From the NCBI RefSeq assembly GCF_024139115.2, contig NC_085141.1, positions 175,224,994 through 175,288,993 of the forward strand: a stretch of 64,000 nucleotides of DNA, in the 5' to 3' direction. Below are positions 46,390 through 57,779 of this stretch, one piece after another. This stretch comes from Armigeres subalbatus (lineage: Eukaryota; Arthropoda; Insecta; Diptera; Culicidae). Numbering within the stretch: the first letter of the stretch is position 1; each line of letters starts with the position of its first letter. Position numbers and translations under genes: made by a program. The notes beneath the pieces were generated by a model that was given only the letters and a program-made list of their open reading frames with translations, did not search any database and was not told where the DNA came from.

Positions 46390-46830
46390 CATTAACATAA
46401 GCAGTCGAGCTCTCAATCTACTCCTGAAAAATTTTTTTAAGAAAATTTCCGATGAAATGCAAGGAATTTCTTGATGAAATCTACGCTTTAAACAATTTCC
46501 TGCGGAGACTCAATTTCTGGGAAATTCTCATATATTTTTTTAGAAATTCTAAATAATTTTTCGTGAACACTCTTTTCCATGAATCTTTTAAAAACATTTC
46601 GGTGGAAATTTTGAAGAACATCTGAACCATTTCACTTAAAAATTTGGAAAAATTTTCTGGGAGAATTTAAAAAAAATCCTCTTAAAAATACTAATTTTTG
46701 TGTGGAAATTCTATAAAACCTATTTGAAAAAAAAAATCCGTGAAAATTTCAAAGAAATTCTCGTGAAAACTTTAGAGTGTTTCCAGTCAAAAATTTTAAA
46801 AGCTTGGAATGGTTTCCTAGGGATTAGATT
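46390..46830. repeat. Degenerate GAAATTC-rich AT DNA
   Basis: Recurrent GGAAATTC, GAAAATTTC and GAATTTC variants similar in style to 1-690. No coding region. Confidence 0.55.
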
Positions 46831-48036
46831 TTTCCGGCGAAAATAGCCAATTTTACCGTTAATGTCTTAAGAACATTCTGAAAAAATCTTTTTGTCCTGG
46901 CCCTTTCCAATTTCCTATTAGATAATTTCGTTAATCATATAACTCAATCTCTTTGCAAATCAAATTCTCATTGCTAGCAAGTATGATTCTAAATATAGAA
47001 CTGTTATAAAAAGCTGCCTGTTACTTAATAGCAATAAATAAAATGTAAAAATAGATTGGTATTCATTTGTACCCGCATACGAATGCTATATACGGTCGCT
47101 ATGCTCGTGCAGGCCTCATACAAGTAAGAATGTGTGAGGTTAATGTGCGGGTAGCGATGGTGTGGTAGACGTGTGCATGGTATTAGAATCCAATAGCATT
47201 CAAATTCTAATTGTAAAAATGAATCCCATTAGAATTCACTTTAATACTTTCTCATTACTCTAGTACTTCTAATTCTCATTCATATATTCCTATCCCATAG
47301 ATCGCATCACTTACCAAAGTGAATCCAGATAATATATCCCTTCATACTAACACAATATCCTATCCTAAGACTATCGTGGAGATGCAGAGGTATACTCGGT
47401 CTCTAGTAGCAACGAGAGTTGAACTAATAATCCTTCCTTCCCTTGATGACCGTAAGGACGTGGCCGGCGCCGTAATTGACTTAGTAAAATGCATTGAATT
47501 TCCGAAATTTGCACATTGAGAATGATAGCTAAACCCAAGCTCCATTCAATTGGTTCCCTGTGCAATTTCGCAAGTTCTAGTCAATCACGGAGTAGCAACT
47601 ACGAATTGTACGGTTATCCTGCTCATGCTCATGCTCAAGAACATTCTGAAAAAATCTTTAAGCAACAAACGCAATAAAAAAAATCGTCACGCAGATTGGC
47701 GCCATCGGCGGCTAAATGGTATTCGGCTTAACGCCGGAAACGCCGCCGACAAAAATTATGACAAACGTCGACGACGACGCCCCGCGAGTTGGCGCACACC
47801 TCTAACGGTGGTCACAACCGTCATAACTCATGCACGAATCAACGGGATATTTTTTTAGCTTTTATTTTACTGGAACAAAGATTATTTGAACAAAAGTTAT
47901 ATATTTTCAGCAAAAAAAAAACAATGGCTCGAAAAATTGAATTGGTAACTTACCCGATTTTTAACCGGAGTATCCTGTTGTTGATTCGGTGTGGTTTGGA
48001 AAGGGTCCGAACAATATTTATTTTGCTACTACAAAT
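46831..48036. other. Unassigned stretch
   Basis: It includes an ATTAGAATTC/CATTAGAATT low-complexity patch (47170-47290), a less AT-rich segment with AACGAGAGTTGAACTAATAA (about 47410) and a CGCCG-rich patch (47700-47790). The small open frames on both strands overlap and are not convincing. Confidence 0.35.
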
Positions 48037-48049
48037 GACTTTGACTACA

Positions 48050-48338
48050 AGGGGCCCTCCTTAGTCGTGTGGTAAGACGCGCGGCTACAAAGCAAGACCA
48101 TGCTGAGGGTGGCTGGGTTCGATTCCCGGTGCCGGTCTAGGCAATTTTCTGATTGGAAATTGTCTCGACTTCCCTGGGCATAAAAGTATCATCGTGTTAG
48201 CCTCATGATATACGAATGCAAAAATGGTAACATGGCTTAGAAACCTCGCAGTTAATAACTGTGGAAGTGCTTAATGAACACTAAGCTGCGAGGCGGCTCT
48301 GCCCCAGTGTGGGGATGTAATGCCAATAAGAAGAAGAA
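48050..48338 (+). mobile_element. Feilai-type tRNA-derived SINE (plus strand), with TSD
   Basis: Starts AGGGGCCCTCCTTAGTCGTG with the A box at about 48061-48072 and the B box GGTTCGATTCC at 48116-48126. It ends in a CCCCAGTGTGGGG hairpin, ATGTAATGCC and AAGAAGAAG. The 13-bp TSD GACTTTGACTACA is perfect at 48037-48049 and 48339-48351. It is closely similar to the minus-strand copy at 1844-2133. Confidence 0.9.
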
Positions 48339-48351
48339 GACTTTGACTACA

Positions 48352-48645
48352 CGATAGTGCGGTAGGAAGGAGAGGCTCCAGCCGATGAACGCTCCGAAAA
48401 TGTTGACGGTTTTATTGTATGGGATGTTTTTGACGCTAGGTTCGGACAACTGGGGCATACGTGTCTCAGACGAACTTGCTGGCGGTCATTGTGACCAGTG
48501 AGCTGACCCAGCGAAAGACGGCACTGGCGGTGGATTGCATACTTATCTGGGAGAGGGCTGGCCATCATAAACGGCAGAATATCGTTGGCTTAGACGAGAA
48601 TTTAAAAATTGGATTCAAGTAGGCCGAAAGCTCGGGAATCAGACA
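48352..48645. other. Unassigned stretch before the composite element
   Basis: About 290 bases of moderate GC with no recognised gene or repeat. Confidence 0.3.
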
Positions 48646-48756
48646 TACAGGGATTAGACAAAAAGGTTGGACACTCTTCTAGTATACTGTCCCTCTACAA
48701 AACCTGAGATTGGTTCTTGGCCACCGGAAATGTTCCGGGTTTTCCGAGGGTATGTT

Positions 48757-49327
48757 CAATATGCATTTTTTCCACTGCTTGTCATTTTATGTGACGTTAA
48801 CTTTCATCATGTTTTATGCTTTCTCCGAAAACTAGAACTAATATGCTGGCAAATGGTGGCTATTGATCGAGAATCCATCAAAGCTACATAGAGAATATGA
48901 ATTTATTTAATATGAATTTCCAGAATTATAGTGTCCACTGCCACCCTTATAGCAGGTTCCATGGCCCTTCCAGGAGGGGCCAGTTTTGGCACCATCTGGA
49001 ACCATGCATATATGGGTGTCAAAATTCATGTTTTCCCAAGACGATGAATATAGGATCTTTATTAGAGATATATTTTGAGGACTGTAAAACTCTTTGGCCA
49101 ATTTGTAACAGGTTCCGGAAGTTCTGCGAAAGTGACATATGTTCAGGGTGTATGGCCAATCCCGTATCGTTTTCATGAAAATGGCCATATATCTGCGTAT
49201 ACCTAACGGAATTTCGATTTGCAGCCAGCATTGGTCAGCATATTAGCTCTAGTTTCTGGGGAAAGCATAAAACATGATGGCAGTAAACGTCATATAAAAT
49301 GACAAGCAGCAGAAAAAATGCATTTTT
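48757..49327. mobile_element. MITE inserted in the left arm of the composite
   Basis: ATGCATTTTTTCCACTGCTT followed by GTCATTTTATGTGACGTTAA on the left is mirrored at 49245-49325. The right arm of the composite reads GTATGTTAACCCTTATG without this stretch, so it is an insertion at a TTAA-like site. The open frames inside are spurious. Confidence 0.7.
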
Positions 49328-49509
49328 AACCCTTATGCGGCCAACAAAAAAACACACGTGGATGGCCGACAGGGTACCCGTGTTCCACTAAATTGATATT
49401 CTCATAACTTCAACAATTTTCAACCGATTTGGATAATTTTGACAGTTTTGGAAACAGAAACTCATATACTTTTTGCCCATTGTCAAGGTTTACAGCTTAT
49501 GCCCATGGT

Positions 49510-50360
49510 TATACAAGAAATTTTTGAAGTAAGGCTTAAGAGTCTACACGCGTAACCAAAGGCCATTCAACCAGTTTCAAATATGCTACAAGCTCTTTGC
49601 GCTTCTTAGAATTGAAGGTGTTCACAGTATATGCTTCGGGTAATGCAAAAATCCCTGAAATGAGGTCTTAGTCATCCGAGAAATGTTTGAAGTAAAGCCT
49701 AAAGATCTACTCGCGTAACTAAAGGCCTATTATGCAAATTCAAATACGGTACATGCTCTTTGTGGTACTTAGCATAGAATGCGTTCACAGTATATGTTCC
49801 GATTCATCCAAGAAATCTCTGGAGTAAGGCCTTAAGGTCTACACTCATAACCATGGGTCTATGGACTTGTCTCAAAAGTGGTACACGCTTTTTGCGCATC
49901 TTGAAATCAAATGTGATCACTACATATGTTTTGCGCTATCGAAGAAATCTCTCGGATAAGTCCTCTGGCGCCTTCATTGCATATGTTCATGGTCATCCAA
50001 GAAAACCCTGGAAAAAGCCTTCAGGTCTACACGCGTAACCAAAGATCTATCAGATTTTTTCAAAAGTGTTACATACCCTTTGTGGTACATAGAATAGATT
50101 GCGTCCATTGCGTAGGTTCATGGTCATCCAAGAAAACCCTGAATAGGCCTTTAAATCTGCATGGGTACCCAGGGATCTTTTGGCTTGTTTCAAAAGTGGT
50201 ACATACCCTTTGTGGAATATAGAATAGAATACGTCCATTGCATATGTTTATGGTCTTCCAAGAAAATGTTAGAATAGGCCTCAGGATCTTCACACGTAAC
50301 CAGATACCTTTCGGATTGTTTCAAAAGTGGCATATGCCCATTTTTGTTGATTTAGCTTTG
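49510..50360 (+). repeat. ~130-bp tandem units (left arm)
   Basis: About six units each containing CATCCAAGAAA, a GGAAAAAGCC or AGTAAGGCC variant, TCTACACGCGTAACCA, CAAAAGTGGTACATACCC and CATTGCATATGTT. Two inverted units remain in the right arm (about 56925-57240). Confidence 0.8.
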
Positions 50361-50577
50361 CTGCGTCGCAGCATGCGTGAAATAATAAAAATGACAGTTG
50401 TGCGTTAATTCCGTATCGATTGGTGTGCCCCCGAAAACGCGAGCACTTTGAAACTTGGATTCCGTGAGGAGTGTCCTCAATCTAATTTTAATATGGTACA
50501 TGATCTTTGCGATATTAGCCCGTTTTTCCCTCACGTTCTCGGCGTGAAGTTGTATCGTTCCAATTTATTTACATTTT
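49771..50577 (+). repeat. 0.8-kb direct duplication, copy 1
   Basis: Runs from AGCATAGAATGCGTTCACAG to CAATTTATTTACATTTT and matches 52390-53197 with about a dozen visible differences, several of them clustered near 50390-50415. The high identity implies a recent duplication. Confidence 0.9.
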
Positions 50578-50924
50578 TCACGGCTGTTCGGCCACATTGA
50601 GAGTTGACGTAAAGTCAATGTCAACTTCTCTCCACGAACAGCCTAGATAGCCGTGTGGTGTCGGCAGCTGGTTATCTGGCGAAGAATAACATTACGGATT
50701 GCCTGTTCCAGTGGTAAAAGTCCACCATACAGGTGACCCCTAATTTTCGGTGTGATGCGGCTTTATGCTTACCGTGCTTACCGTTACTACGAATGAATGG
50801 TTAGGGGGGTCTAATAAGAACCTAACCGCAAACGGAGCCTGTGAAGCACCAGGGCCCCCTTCACAGTATTTTAGCCCTCGCTGCGCTAACCGGAGCTATG
50901 GCGTAGTTGACTTTTTATTTCTCC

Positions 50925-52145
50925 GAGATAATCGGCTACTCTTATTCAACTTCATCGTGAGGTTAAATAAGAGTAGGGTTATGAATATGTGTTTTAATTA
51001 GTTTTCAACAAATTGTCACCTATATGGATTCGCATTATGCGTTTTATACAATGTGCTTTGTGTATGTTACCTATATGGATTCGCATTATGTTTTTTTTTC
51101 ACAGTGTACTCTGTGTCTCGTCCTTGACGTTTGGCTTCGGCTACTCTTGTTCAATCTCAACGTGAGGTTAAATAAGAGTGGGGTTATGAATAAGTGTTTT
51201 ACTTAGTTTTCAAAAAAATGTCACCTATATGGATTCGCATTATGCGTTTTATACAATGTGCTTTGTGTATGTTACCTATATGGATTCGCATTATGCTTTT
51301 TTTTCACAGTGTACTCTGTGTTTCGTCTTTGACGTTCGGCTTTGGCTACTCTTGTTCATCCTCAACGTGAGTGTGGGGTTATGAATATGTGTTTTACTTA
51401 GTTTTTCAACAAATTTCCACCTATATGGATTCGCATTATGCATTTTTTTTTACAATGTACTTTGTGTTTGTCACCTATATGGATTCGCATTATGCGATTT
51501 TCACAGTGTACTCAGTGTACAACAAATTGTCACCTATATGGATTCGCATTATGCGTTTTTCACAGTGTACTCTATGTCTAGTCCTTGACGTTCGGCTTCG
51601 GCTACTCTTGTTCAATCTCAACGTGAGGTTAAATAAGAGTGGGGTTATGGATACGTGTTTTACTTAGTTTTCAACAAATTGTCACCTATATGGATTCGCA
51701 TTATCCGTTTTTCACAATGTACTTTGTGTATGTTACCTATATGGATTCGCATTATGCGTTTTTCACAGTGTACTCTGTGTTTCGTTCTTGACGTTCGAGT
51801 TCGGCTACTCTTGTTCAATCTCAACGTGAGTTTCAATAAGAATGGGGTTATGAATATGTGTTTTACTTAGTTTTCAACAAATTGCCACCTATATGGATTC
51901 GCATTATGCGTTTTTCACAGTGTACTCTGTGTCTCGTCTTTGACGTTCGGCTTTGGCTACTCTTGTTCATCCTCAACGTGAGTGTGGGGTTATGAATATG
52001 TGTTTTACTTAGTTTTTCAACAAACTTCCACCTATATGGATTCGCATTATGCATTTTTTTATAATGTACTTTGTGATTGTCACCTATATGGATTCGCATT
52101 ATGCGTTTTTCACAGTGCACTCTGTGTTTCGTCTTTGACGTTCGT
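50925..52145 (+). repeat. Tandem array with CACCTATATGGATTCGCATT units
   Basis: The phrase CACCTATATGGATTCGCATT occurs about 12 times (near 51020, 51070, 51225, 51275, 51420, 51474, 51533, 51685, 51740, 51888, 52031 and 52082). It is embedded in a higher-order unit with CGGCTACTCTTGTTCAATCT, AACGTGAGGTTAAATAAGAG, GGGGTTATGAATATGTG and TTTTCAACAAATTGT. The repeated small open frames here are array artefacts. Confidence 0.9.
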
Positions 52146-52389
52146 CCATTGTTACATTCTCTGTGTTTTTGTGACCTCTCTTTAGTCCCTAGCTGAATGC
52201 GTGTGAGTCTACATAATTGGCTTTCCTATAAATAGTTCCATTCTCCTTTCCAACTTCACTTCCTCTTCCTTTCCCCTTTTCACTTCCTTTTCCGTCAGGT
52301 AAATGATGAGAAAGGCCAGTGAAGGCGATGGCACAAATCTCCCAAATTGAGGGGAACGTGCCTCCTGAGCCGACGTTCTGATACCTGAT

Positions 52390-53197
52390 AGCATAGAATG
52401 CGTTCACAGTATATGTTCCGAGTCATCCAAGAAATCTCTGGAGTAAGGCCTTAAGGTCTACACTCATAACCATGGGTCTATGGACTTGTCTCAAAAGTGG
52501 TACACGCTTTTTGCGCATCTTGAAATCAAATGTGATCACTACATATGTTTTGCGCTATCGAAGAAATCTCTCGGATAAGTCCTCTGGCGCCTACATTGCA
52601 TATGTTCATGGTCATCCAAGAAAACCCTGGAAAAAGCCTTCAGGTCTACACGCGTAACCAAAGATCTATCAGATTTTTTCAAAAGTGTTACATACCCTTT
52701 GTGGTACATAGAATAGATTGCGTCCATTGCGTAGGTTCATGGTCATCCAAGAAAACCCTGGAATAGGCCTTTAAATCTGCATGGGTACCCAGGGATCTTT
52801 TGGCTTGTTTCAAAAGTGGTACATACCCTTTGTGGAATATAGAATAGAATACGTCCATTGCATATGTTTATGGTCTTCCAAGAAAATGTTAGAATAGGCC
52901 TCAGGATCTTCACACGTAACCAGATACCTTTCGGATTGTTTCAAAAGTGGCATATGCCCATTTTTGTTGATTTAGCTTTGCTGCGTCGCAGCATGCGTGA
53001 AATAATGAAAATTACATTTGTGCGTCGCCTCCGTATCGATTGGTGTGCCCCCGAAAACGCGAGCACTTTGAAACTTGGATTCCGTGAGGAGTGTCCTTAA
53101 TCTAATTTTAATATGGTACATGATCTTTGCGATATTAGCCCGTTTTTCCCTCACGTTCTCGGCGTGAAGTTGTATCGTTCCAATTTATTTACATTTT
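52390..53197 (+). repeat. 0.8-kb direct duplication, copy 2
   Basis: Second copy of 49771-50577. The two copies bracket the array at 50925-52145 and about 190 bases of other sequence on each side. Confidence 0.9.
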
Positions 53198-53485
53198 GCA
53201 TTTCCAAAGAATAGACAACTTCATATTAGGGATATGAATGAAGTTTGTATACTACCTGGAACCAACAACAACAAGATAACAATAACTACTTGGAATGCTA
53301 ATATATCAAGATGAGGTTTCACATCTTATTTATTTTTCAACAACTGCCCAGAGCAAATGACAACAACTTGAACTACTTGAAATGCAAACATATACCAATA
53401 TAGCCTTCCGTTCGTGGGTTGATATGCAGATCATTCCTATATGGAGTTCATAGACTACCTAGTACCATGGCAAAAACAAAACTAC

Positions 53486-53746
53486 AGCAGATGTTCGATA
53501 ACTGCAAGTCATTTAACTGCAATGCTTTTAAACTGCAATTCGATAGTTGCAACAGTTTTACAGTTATCGGACCGCTAAACTTCAAACCGATGTCAGACTC
53601 AATGACAGCTGCATTGCGCTGCACATTTAGATGCACTTTTATTGCATCTGACGTCGATTGACAACCGTTTGACGTCTAGAGTGCGTTGCAGTTATCGAAC
53701 GGCATTCGATAACTGAAAAGTAAACATTTTGCAGTTATCGAACGGC
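53486..53746. mobile_element. GTTCGATAACTGC MITE inside the satellite
   Basis: GTTCGATAACTGCAA (53493-53507) is mirrored by TTGCAGTTATCGAAC (53729-53743), with extra internal copies of the motif at about 53540, 53557, 53688 and 53706. The flanks CTAC/CTAC and the satellite sequence on either side support an insertion. No coding capacity. Confidence 0.6.
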
Positions 53747-54146
53747 TACTAGGAATGCGTACATTCACTCAGATGAGGTTGACCCGATTTTGTCACTCCC
53801 AGATTTTGTCTACCCCTGATTTTGCCTAACCCTTCACTGCCTGTAGCTTATTATGAATCATTTATGAGTACCTGTTAATAAGTTTGTAAGTCTCTTCGAC
53901 AAAAAAATACGGATTCCATTCACGTATTTTGCCTTGCTACGGAGCCCACGACAATGAAAATAACTACTTAAAATACAAACATATACCAAGAAGGGGTCTC
54001 ACAACTTGTTTATTTTCAAATAACTGCCTTCATTGATCCATCGACCTTGACTCTATTTCATAGACTATCTGGAGCTCAAGACAACAACAAGAACTAAATT
54101 AATGATTTCGTGTGTGTTACTTCTACGTGAAGTTGAACGATTTACA

Positions 54147-54448
54147 ATGATATGGAAATGCTAATATCATCAGTGTGGAAGCTGATATATCTCCACATAT
54201 ATCTCCACATATCTTCCACACTGATATTCTTCCCTCCCCCTTCATACGGGAGCTTGGCAGAAGGAAGGTCGTGTGATATGTGCCATCACAAATATTGCCC
54301 TCCGCTCGCTTTCAAATCGACTTCTATAAAAACATTCTTCATGCCTGCCGTATCCTAACGGAACTATCAATTCTATACTTTCGCCTCTAATTCTATCATG
54401 AACATGTACGTCCAAGTTTGGAAGATGATATTAGCATTTCCATATCAT
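54147..54448. mobile_element. ATGATATGGAAATGC MITE inside the satellite
   Basis: ATGATATGGAAATGCTAATA at 54147 is mirrored exactly at the right end (complement ending 54448), giving about 25 bp of inverted terminal repeat. ATATCTCCACAT is repeated in tandem internally near 54185-54215. The satellite resumes directly after it. Confidence 0.75.
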
Positions 54449-54544
54449 AACAAGAACTACTTGGAATACAAACATATACCAAGATGGGGTCACAAAACTT
54501 GTTTATTCTTCGATAACTGCCTCCATTACGGAGATTGATTTACA

Positions 54545-55057
54545 GAACTTCGGTGGGGTTTGATCCCACGAAACCAGTACGCTAGACAGGTGTTTTCCCT
54601 ACTAAGCTACGAAGGACCTCCGTCGTCCTCCGCAGCTTAGCGGGTACTGATGAAACCAAATTCACAGCACCGGGCATGTAGCCGAACTCTCGCAATACAT
54701 TCTCAGAACTATCTCTCTCATATATGTTTTTGTACAATGCCAACCAAGTAGGATGAGTATTTAGTATTATCTGGCTCCTACACACTTGCTTCATCACCAA
54801 CGGCGCTCGATGAAGTAGGGTTGTGTGAGATTGTGCCAGTTGGTCGTCAGATCCCAACCCGACCACATAAGCGAAGAGGGATCGCCTTTCGAGTTCAGTA
54901 CATTCAAAGTTAATTGCCTATGTTCCGGGTAAAACCGGGTGAGCCAGCCGGATTGGAAATTAATTGCTATGTCTGAAACTCGATTTTGCATATGCACAAC
55001 ATGTGATAGATTAAGTTCGGAAAAGGAGGAAACCGCTACCTTCCGTCCTTCCCAGTT
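54545..55057 (-). mobile_element. Repeat with tRNA-like segment inside the satellite
   Basis: On the minus strand, about 54620-54548 reads like a tRNA gene: an A box near TAGCTTAGTAGGG and a B box-like GGGATCAAACCCC, with acceptor-like CCTTCG/CGAAG ends. The remaining 430 bases upstream are non-coding and end where the satellite resumes with TTCTTCAATAACTGC. It is probably a tRNA-derived SINE or a composite repeat, not a working tRNA gene. Confidence 0.5.
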
Positions 55058-57779
55058 GTTCTTCAATAACTGCATCCGTTACGGAGGTTGATACACCGAC
55101 CTTGACTCTGACTTCCTGGAACCCACGACAACAACAAGAACTACTTGGAATACAAACATATACCAAGAAAGGGTAACGCTACTTGTTTATTCTTCGATAA
55201 TTTCCTCCATTACGGAGATTGATCCGAAGATCTTGACTGTATGGAGCTCGTAGACTACCTGGAGCCCACGACAACAAGAACTACTTGGAATACAAACATA
55301 TACCAAGAAGGGGTCACAAAACTTGTTTATTCTTCAATAACTGCCTCCATTACAAAAATTGATCCACAGACCTTGACTCTATGGAGTTCGTAGACTTCCT
55401 GGAACCAATAATAACAAGAACTACTTAGAATACAAACAAATACCATGAAGGCGTCACACAACTTGTTTATTCTTCTATAACTGCCTCCGTTACCAAGGTA
55501 GAACCCCATACCTTGACTCTATGGAGTTCGTAGACTACCTGGAGTCCTCGACTGTATGGAGTTCGTAGACTACCTGGAACTCACGACAACAACAAGAACT
55601 ACATGAAATACAAACATATACCAAGAAGGGGTCACACAACTTGTTTATTCTTCAATAACTGCCTCGATTACGGAGGTTGATCCACCGACCTTGAATCTAT
55701 GGAGTTCGTAGACTACCTGGAGCCAACGACAACAACAAGAACTACTTGAAATACAAACATATATCAAGAAGGGGTCTCAAACTTGTTTATTCTTCAAACG
55801 CTGCCTCCGTTACCGAGGTCGATCCCCAGGCCTTGACTCTATGGAGTTCGTAGACTACCTGGAGTCCTCGACAACAACAAGAACTGCTTGGAATACACAC
55901 ATATACCAAGAAGGGGTCACGCAACTTGTTTATTCTTCGATAACTGCCTCCATTACGGAGATTGATCCGAAGATCTGAACTGTATGGAGTTTGTAGACAA
56001 CCTGGAACTCACGACAACAACAAGAACTACAAGAAATACAAACATATACCAAGAAGGGGTTACGCAACTTGTTCATTTTTCGATAAACGCCTCCATTACG
56101 GAGATTTTTCCGAAGACCTTGACTGTATGGAGTTCGTAGACTACCTGGAACTCACAAAAACAACAAGAACTACATGAAAAACAAACATATGCCAAGAAGG
56201 GGTCACAAAACATGTTTATTCTTCAATAACTGCCTCCATTACGGAGGTTGATCCACTGACCTTGAATCTATGAAGTTCGTAGACTACCTAGAGCCCCCGA
56301 CAACAACCAGAACTACTTGGAATACAAACATATGCCAAGACGGGGTCACACAACTTGTTTATTCTTCGATAACTGCCTCAATTACGGAGATTGATTCGAA
56401 GACCTTGACTGTGTGGAGTTCGTAGACTACCTGGAACTCACGACAACAATGGAAACTACATGAGAAACAGATATATATATCAAGAAGGGGTTACACAACT
56501 TGTTTATTCTTCGATAACTGCCTCCTTTACGTAGGTTGATCCACAGACCTTGAATTTATGGAGTTTGTAGACTACCTGGAACCAATGACAACAACAAGAA
56601 TTACCTGGAATACAAACAGATACCAAGAAGGGGTCACACAACTTGTTTATTCTTCAATAACTGCCTTCGTTACTGAGGTTGATCCACAGATCTTGACTCT
56701 ATGGAGTTCGTAGACTACCTGAAGCCCACGACAACAACAAGAACCACTTAGAATACAAACATATACCAAGAAGAAGTCACGCAACTTGTTTATTCTTCGT
56801 TAACTGCCTCCATTACGGAGATTGATGCGAAGACCTTGACTGTATGGAGCTCGTATACTACCTGGAATCAATGACAACAACAAGAACTACTTGGAATGCA
56901 AACATATTTTAAGAAAAGGTCATTGGATGACTCGGAACATATACTGTGAAAGCATTATATGCTAAGCACCATAAAGAGCATGTACCGTTTTTGAATTTGC
57001 TCGATAGACCTTTGGTAACGTTAGCAGACCATAAGATCTTATTCCAGGGATTTTTTGGATGACTGAGGCCTTACTCCAGGAGTTTTTGGAGAACCAGAAT
57101 ATATACTGTGAACACCGACTATTCTAGGAAGCGCAATGAGCATGTAATATATTTGAAACTGGTTGATAGTCCTTCGGTTACGTGTGTAGACTCTTAAGCC
57201 TTACTTCGAAGATTTCTTGTATAACCATGGACAAAAACTTTAAACCTTGATAATGGGCAAAAAGTATATGAGTTTCTGTTTCTAAAACTGTCAAAATTAT
57301 CAAAATTGGTTGAAAATTGTTAAAGTTATGAAAATATCAATTTAGTGGAACACGGGTACCCTGTCGGCCATCCACGTGGTAAAAAAAATCAGATGCCCCT
57401 CCCCACGTCCCTCCTCACTGTATCAACGTGATTTTCTCACAGATGCTACATTTTATGGAGTTCTTAGATGTCACCGTGTTTCAACTTTCAGCTATAAAAA
57501 TTCATTGAAATATCACCACTTGAATTTGAAAAAGGAACACGGGTACCCCGTCGGCCGCATAAGGGTTAACATACCCTCGGAAAACCCGGAACACCACCGC
57601 GCCGGTGGCCAAGGACCAATCGGGAGTTACGCATAGGGCCAGTATACTAGAAGAGTTTCCGCGTCCGATGGTCCCAGTTTGATCAAAATCGGATCATTCT
57701 ACGCAAAGTTATGCTGATTTGAACTTTGACAAATTTTTGCCTATCTCAACCTTTTTGTCTAACCCCTGTAGAATAACAC

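Larger units (their letters stand above)
53220..56920 (+). repeat. ~144-bp satellite array, interrupted
   Basis: Units contain AACAACAAGAACTACTTGGA, ATACAAACATATACCAAGAA, GGGGTCACACAACTTGTTTA, TTCTTCGATAACTGCCTCC, ATTACGGAGATTGATCC and ATGGAGTTCGTAGACTACCT. The spacing of TTGTTTATTCTTC is 143-144 bases between 56357 and 56788. About a dozen regular copies occupy 55070-56920, with older, more divergent copies to the left. It is interrupted at 53486-53746, about 53765-53940, 54147-54448 and 54545-55057. Confidence 0.88.
48648..57768. mobile_element. 9.1-kb TA-flanked composite foldback element with internal arrays
   Basis: The ends are inverted: CAGGGATTAGACAAAAAGGT at 48648 and the complement of CAGGGGTTAGACAAAAAGGT ending at 57768, with TA on both sides (48646-48647, 57769-57770). 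Inside the ends, blocks remain inverted in order: TCTTCTAGTATACTG, TTCTTGGCCACCGG or TCCTTGGCCACCGG, GTTCCGGGTTTTCCGAGGG, ACCCTTATGCGGCC, GGGTACCCGTGTTCCACTAA, and ~130-bp units containing AACCAAAGG and TTCACAGTATATG. Between the arms are two further tandem arrays, an 0.8-kb duplication and inserted elements. No transposase frame is present. Confidence 0.7.

Noticed and set aside
50925..52145. Regularly spaced repeats resembling a CRISPR array
   Set aside because: The spacing is uneven, the 'spacers' are themselves repeated, the genome is eukaryotic and no cas gene is present.
51024..52185. A series of similar small open frames (MDSHYAF-like, LLLFNLNVRLNKSGV) suggesting a tandem gene family
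   Set aside because: They repeat with the DNA array, span its units and have no independent coding signal.
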